Assembly: GCA_902385025.1 (NCBI GenBank)
Contig: CABMDX010000323.1
Span: forward strand, 1 to 15,684
Direction: 5' to 3'
DNA from: an uncultured archaeon
GTDB lineage: Archaea > Halobacteriota > Methanosarcinia > Methanotrichales > Methanotrichaceae
Length of the DNA stretch: 15,684 nucleotides
Shown: in pieces, positions 13,492-15,684 of the stretch
How the letters are laid out: each line of letters starts with the position of its first letter
Position numbering within the stretch: position 1 is the stretch's first letter
Made by a program: the position numbers and the translations under genes
Notes under the pieces: generated by a model
The model's database searches: none
What the model saw: the letters and a program-made list of their open reading frames with translations, nothing else
Told to the model about the DNA's origin: nothing

Positions 13492-14279
13492 CAATAAATT
13501 TTTTCGATCTTTTTCAGGTCAACCCTGGCAGTCGAGTCCAGCGTGAGTGGCGTCAGAGAGATCTTCTTGTCCTGGTAGATCGTCTGCACATCCGTGCCAG
13601 CTTCATCGCAGCATATCAGGTCGCCATCGATCCAGTAATACGGCCTTCCGCGCGGGTCAAAGCGCTCCTGCACCGAGGTCTTGAAGATCTTGCGCGCAAG
13701 CCTCGTTACCACTATCTCCGTGTCCTCTGTGGCCGTGACCGGAACATTCAGATTCAGGACATCCACGCCCTCTGGCAGGCCCTGCTCCAGGACCCTGGCA
13801 GCCACGCGGGAGAGGACGGCGGTTGCCACCTCGAAGCTATGCTTCTCATCGAAATGCATATCGAACTTGTCGCCCTGGTCCACAGCCTGAATTGACGCCG
13901 CAATGGATGGAATGCCGTAGCTTGCCGCCTCAAGAGCTGCGCCGATGGTGCCGCTGGTGGTGACAGTATCGGTGCTGATGTTCTCGCCAACATTGATCCC
14001 AGAGACGACGAGATCTGGAAGCACGCCCTTCATGATGGCGAAGATGCCGATGATGACGGAATCGACAGGCGTTCCTGTAACTGCATAGGCCGAAAAGCCA
14101 TTCAAATTCATCTTGGCATAGCGGAGGGGCTCAAAGACCGAAACCGATCTACCCACGCCGCTCTTCTGACCGGAGGGTGCAGCTACCACTACCTCGCCCA
14201 GAGGCCGCACGCCCCTCGCTGCGGCCTGCAGGCCTGAGGCATAAACGCCATCATCGTTTGTGACCAGAATGCGATGCAT
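13488..14279 (-). CDS. surE: 5'/3'-nucleotidase SurE
   Basis: SurE is a metal-dependent phosphatase of nucleoside monophosphates, linked to survival in stationary phase. The protein begins MHRILVTNDDGVYASGL, with the metal-binding Asp pair at the family's usual place. It continues AAPSGQKSGVGRSVS, VTGTPVDSV and LVVSGINVGENIS, all hallmark loops. I chose ATG at 14279 because it gives the standard N-terminus (263 aa). In-frame alternatives are ATG at 14291, with AGGA too close to it, and a TTG at 14330 that overlaps the Mrp end with GGAGAT upstream. The gene probably follows mrp on one transcript. Its stop overlaps the convergent hisB stop by four bases, leaving no room for a terminator between them. 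Confidence 0.93.
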   Translation of the reverse strand: MHRILVTNDDGVYASGLQAAARGVRPLGEVVVAAPSGQKSGVGRSVSVFEPLRYAKMNLNGFSAYAVTGTPVDSVIIGIFAIMKGVLPDLVVSGINVGENISTDTVTTSGTIGAALEAASYGIPSIAASIQAVDQGDKFDMHFDEKHSFEVATAVLSRVAARVLEQGLPEGVDVLNLNVPVTATEDTEIVVTRLARKIFKTSVQERFDPRGRPYYWIDGDLICCDEAGTDVQTIYQDKKISLTPLTLDSTARVDLKKIEKIYC

Positions 14280-14322
14280 CGCTTTGCTCATTTCCTGCCA
14301 AGGGTAATAAAATATCCGCTCT

Positions 14323-14469
14323 CTAGTCAAATATCTCCAATAGCCTGTCCACGATCAATCCGAAGCTGGTGCCTGCATCTGTTTTGCTCTCCACAAAGGA
14401 GAGGCCGCTGTCGCCAAGCGCGCAGACCTTCGGGTCGATGGGAATGGCTCCGAGAAACGGCACATCCAT
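14323..14469 (-). pseudogene. C-terminal segment of the Mrp/NBP35 ATPase, beyond an in-frame TAG
   Basis: Directly after the TAG that ends the upstream piece, the same frame stays open for 48 codons and reads MDVPFLGAIPIDPKVCALGD, then SGLSFVESKTDAG and a final FGLIVDRLLEIFD before TAG at 14325-14323. This is the usual C-terminus of Mrp family ATPases. The segment starts with ATG, so reinitiation at TAGATG could make it as a separate 48-aa peptide. The open frame and the conserved sequence after the stop argue for a very recent lesion, a sequencing error, readthrough or a split protein. They argue against old decay. Confidence 0.7.
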
Positions 14470-15174
14470 CTACTCTGCCATCTTCTGGCCTCCGCCGCTG
14501 CCAAACATGTTGATGGTCTTGCCGCAATGCGGACAAGTGAGGCCGGACATGTTCTCCACCACACCCAGAACGGGCAGCTTCATGGCCTTGACCATATTCA
14601 CGGCTTTACGCGAGTCGAGAAGCGAAACCTCCTGGGGAGTGGTTACTATTATCGCACCTGCCAGATCCGGGATGAGCTGCAAGACGCTGAGCGGCTCGTC
14701 GCTTGTGCCTGGAGGGAGATCGATGATCAGAAAATCCAGGTCGCCCCAGTTCACATCTTGGATGAACTGCTTGATGGCCGCCATCTTCATAGGGCCGCGC
14801 CAGACCACGGGCGAGGCCCGGCGGGAGAGGACCAGAGCCATGGAAGCGGCCTTGATGCCGTCAGACGACACTGGCTCGATTCCCTCCTCGCCCTGCGTCA
14901 GCTTCAGATCCTCGATTCCAAGGAGCTTGGGGATATCCGGGCCGGTGATGTCTGCGTCCAGAATGCCGACGCGATAACCCTTCATCTTCAGGGCCCGGGC
15001 CAGATTGACGGAGACTGTGCTCTTTCCAACGCCTCCTTTGCCGCTGGCGATGATGATCTTGTGCTTTATTCTAGCCATGCGATCAACTATGCATTCGTTT
15101 CCAGCCCCGGCACCCTGATCCTTGCAGGAGCCCTTTTGGGCGCAGGCTTCGCATTTATCGTTTTCTTCTGCCAT
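14470..15174 (-). CDS. Mrp/NBP35-type P-loop ATPase, iron-sulfur cluster carrier (stops early at an in-frame TAG)
   Basis: This family (ApbC/Nbp35) carries Fe-S clusters to apoproteins. The 234-aa piece has an Nbp35-like N-terminal cysteine cluster (Cys8, Cys11, Cys17, Cys28). The deviant Walker A SGKGGVGKST is at 44-53, followed by DADITGPDIPKLLG, the Walker B-like LIIDLPPGTSDEP, TTPQEVSLLDSRKA and the cluster-ligating CPHC (214-217). It ends GSGGGQKMAE at a TAG (14472-14470), about 50 codons short of normal. The missing end is present in the same frame downstream. All known functional motifs lie in the truncated piece, so it may still work. The start ATG at 15174 has GGATGA about 5 nt upstream. 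It is probably co-transcribed with surE. Confidence 0.9.
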   Translation of the reverse strand: MAEENDKCEACAQKGSCKDQGAGAGNECIVDRMARIKHKIIIASGKGGVGKSTVSVNLARALKMKGYRVGILDADITGPDIPKLLGIEDLKLTQGEEGIEPVSSDGIKAASMALVLSRRASPVVWRGPMKMAAIKQFIQDVNWGDLDFLIIDLPPGTSDEPLSVLQLIPDLAGAIIVTTPQEVSLLDSRKAVNMVKAMKLPVLGVVENMSGLTCPHCGKTINMFGSGGGQKMAE

Positions 15175-15255
15175 AGGTAATCATCCACGAGGCGGTTTGC
15201 ATTGCTATCGGTTATTATTATTTGTATAACGATATTTATTATTCGGATGAACTAA

Positions 15256-15263
15256 TATATATG
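15256..15263 (-). promoter_or_regulatory. TATA element for the mrp-surE transcript
   Basis: The minus strand reads CATATATA within an AT-rich stretch about 82 nt upstream of the mrp ATG. It is the best TATA match in the 114-nt gap between the neighbouring minus-strand gene and mrp, and would give a leader of roughly 55 nt. The surrounding AT-richness lowers its value. Confidence 0.4.
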
Positions 15264-15288
15264 AATTGGTTTTGACTGCCTCTCCACC

Positions 15289-15684
15289 CTAGCTTATGCT
15301 ATTTTCGGCTGCATGAAAATAGAGCTTCCCGCCGTGCTGTCTTCTGGAAATAATGCCGCTTTGCTCTAATATCTTGCAATATTTTATGGCATCGCTCGTA
15401 CTCAGATCCAGCAGGCTGCAGGCCTCCTCCAGTGTGCAGGGACGGCTGCAGAAGAGGTCCATCAATTGGTTGCGGACCCTTGCCGGAACGCTCCAGTCCC
15501 AATCCGGGATCAGCTCGGCACCGGGAAAGATCGATAGCATCTCCTGCATCTCCTCCTCACTCAATGCAGATACGGGCTCGGCTGGAGGCCTTACAACGGT
15601 GTTGAGCTGAATTCTGTCCGGCTCGGTAGATTCTGCAGCTCTGGCGATCAAATCCGCCTCCAGATCATTGACGCCTTTCACAAG
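15289..15684 (-). CDS. C-terminal end of a probable radical SAM protein with a winged-helix-like tail (partial)
   Basis: The frame is open to the window edge, so only the last 131 codons are visible and the true start is outside. The visible part begins VNDLEADLIARA and RIQLNTVVRPPAE, then ALSEEEMQEML. This resembles the end of the COG0731-type radical SAM domain, where LNTVVRPP followed by LS-E-M is familiar to me. The remainder, from about PDWDWSVPARVRNQLMDLF to the end, fits a small winged helix: TLEEACSLLDLSTSDAIKYC, then KILEQSGIISRRQHGGKLYF. No CxxxCxxC motif is in the visible part, so the radical SAM call rests on the C-terminal pattern only. It ends in TAG at 15291-15289. Confidence 0.5.
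   Translation of the reverse strand, partial: LVKGVNDLEADLIARAAESTEPDRIQLNTVVRPPAEPVSALSEEEMQEMLSIFPGAELIPDWDWSVPARVRNQLMDLFCSRPCTLEEACSLLDLSTSDAIKYCKILEQSGIISRRQHGGKLYFHAAENSIS

Noticed and set aside
14470..14472. Pyrrolysine at the in-frame TAG of the Mrp gene
   Set aside because: Four other genes in the window end in TAG, so it is a routine stop here. I know of no pyrrolysine role in this family, and no pyl gene or insertion element is visible. It is kept only as a remote option in the finding.
1..15684. CRISPR array, tRNA or rRNA genes
   Set aside because: No regularly spaced repeats, cloverleaf-like segments or rRNA-like conserved blocks were seen on either strand by eye. A covariance-model scan was not possible.

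Overview
The window looks like a piece of a methanogenic euryarchaeal chromosome, most likely a Methanothrix (Methanosaeta)-like member of the Methanosarcinales. The reasons are a citramalate synthase of the Methanocaldococcus jannaschii CimA type at the head of a branched-chain amino acid operon, archaeal BRE/TATA-like promoters with Shine-Dalgarno sites, GTG and TTG starts, and an NBP35/Mrp-type ATPase. No species-diagnostic gene such as mcr, and no rRNA, is present, so the genus is an inference.

Layout. (1) 1-4309, minus strand: cimA-ilvB-ilvN-(264-nt gap with stacked hairpins)-ilvC, the last gene cut by the window edge. CimA makes citramalate from pyruvate and acetyl-CoA and so supplies 2-oxobutyrate after the LeuCD/LeuB-type steps, which are not in the window. 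IlvBN and IlvC then run the shared isoleucine/valine steps. (2) 4482-6305, plus strand: two exported proteins of unknown function that share an N-terminal Gly-Cys-Gly site and a homologous C-terminal beta-rich module. (3) 8377-6390, minus strand, convergent with region 2: a secreted thioredoxin-like protein and a thioredoxin-CcdA/DsbD fusion, together an extracytoplasmic thiol-redox pair. (4) 8527-12119: an AT-rich island. It opens with a decayed coding stretch and continues with three tightly coupled plus-strand genes: a DNA methyltransferase, a DUF262 (GmrS/ParB-fold) protein and a HEPN RNase-like protein with an R-X4-H motif. I read it as a candidate anti-invader system and as the most interesting part of the window. 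(5) 12185-13491, plus strand: hisA and a strikingly divergent hisB that lacks several metal-binding residues of the family. (6) 14279-13488 and 15174-14323, minus strand: surE and a Mrp/NBP35 P-loop ATPase gene broken by an in-frame TAG that is followed at once by ATG. (7) 15684-15289, minus strand: the 3' end of a gene that looks like a radical SAM protein with a C-terminal winged-helix-like tail.

The housekeeping regions are GC-rich and the island is clearly AT-rich. Hand counts give 38 G+C of 60 at 13261-13320 and 20 of 60 at 9481-9540. I saw no rRNA or tRNA gene, no CRISPR array, no insertion sequence and no recognisable attachment-site pair.
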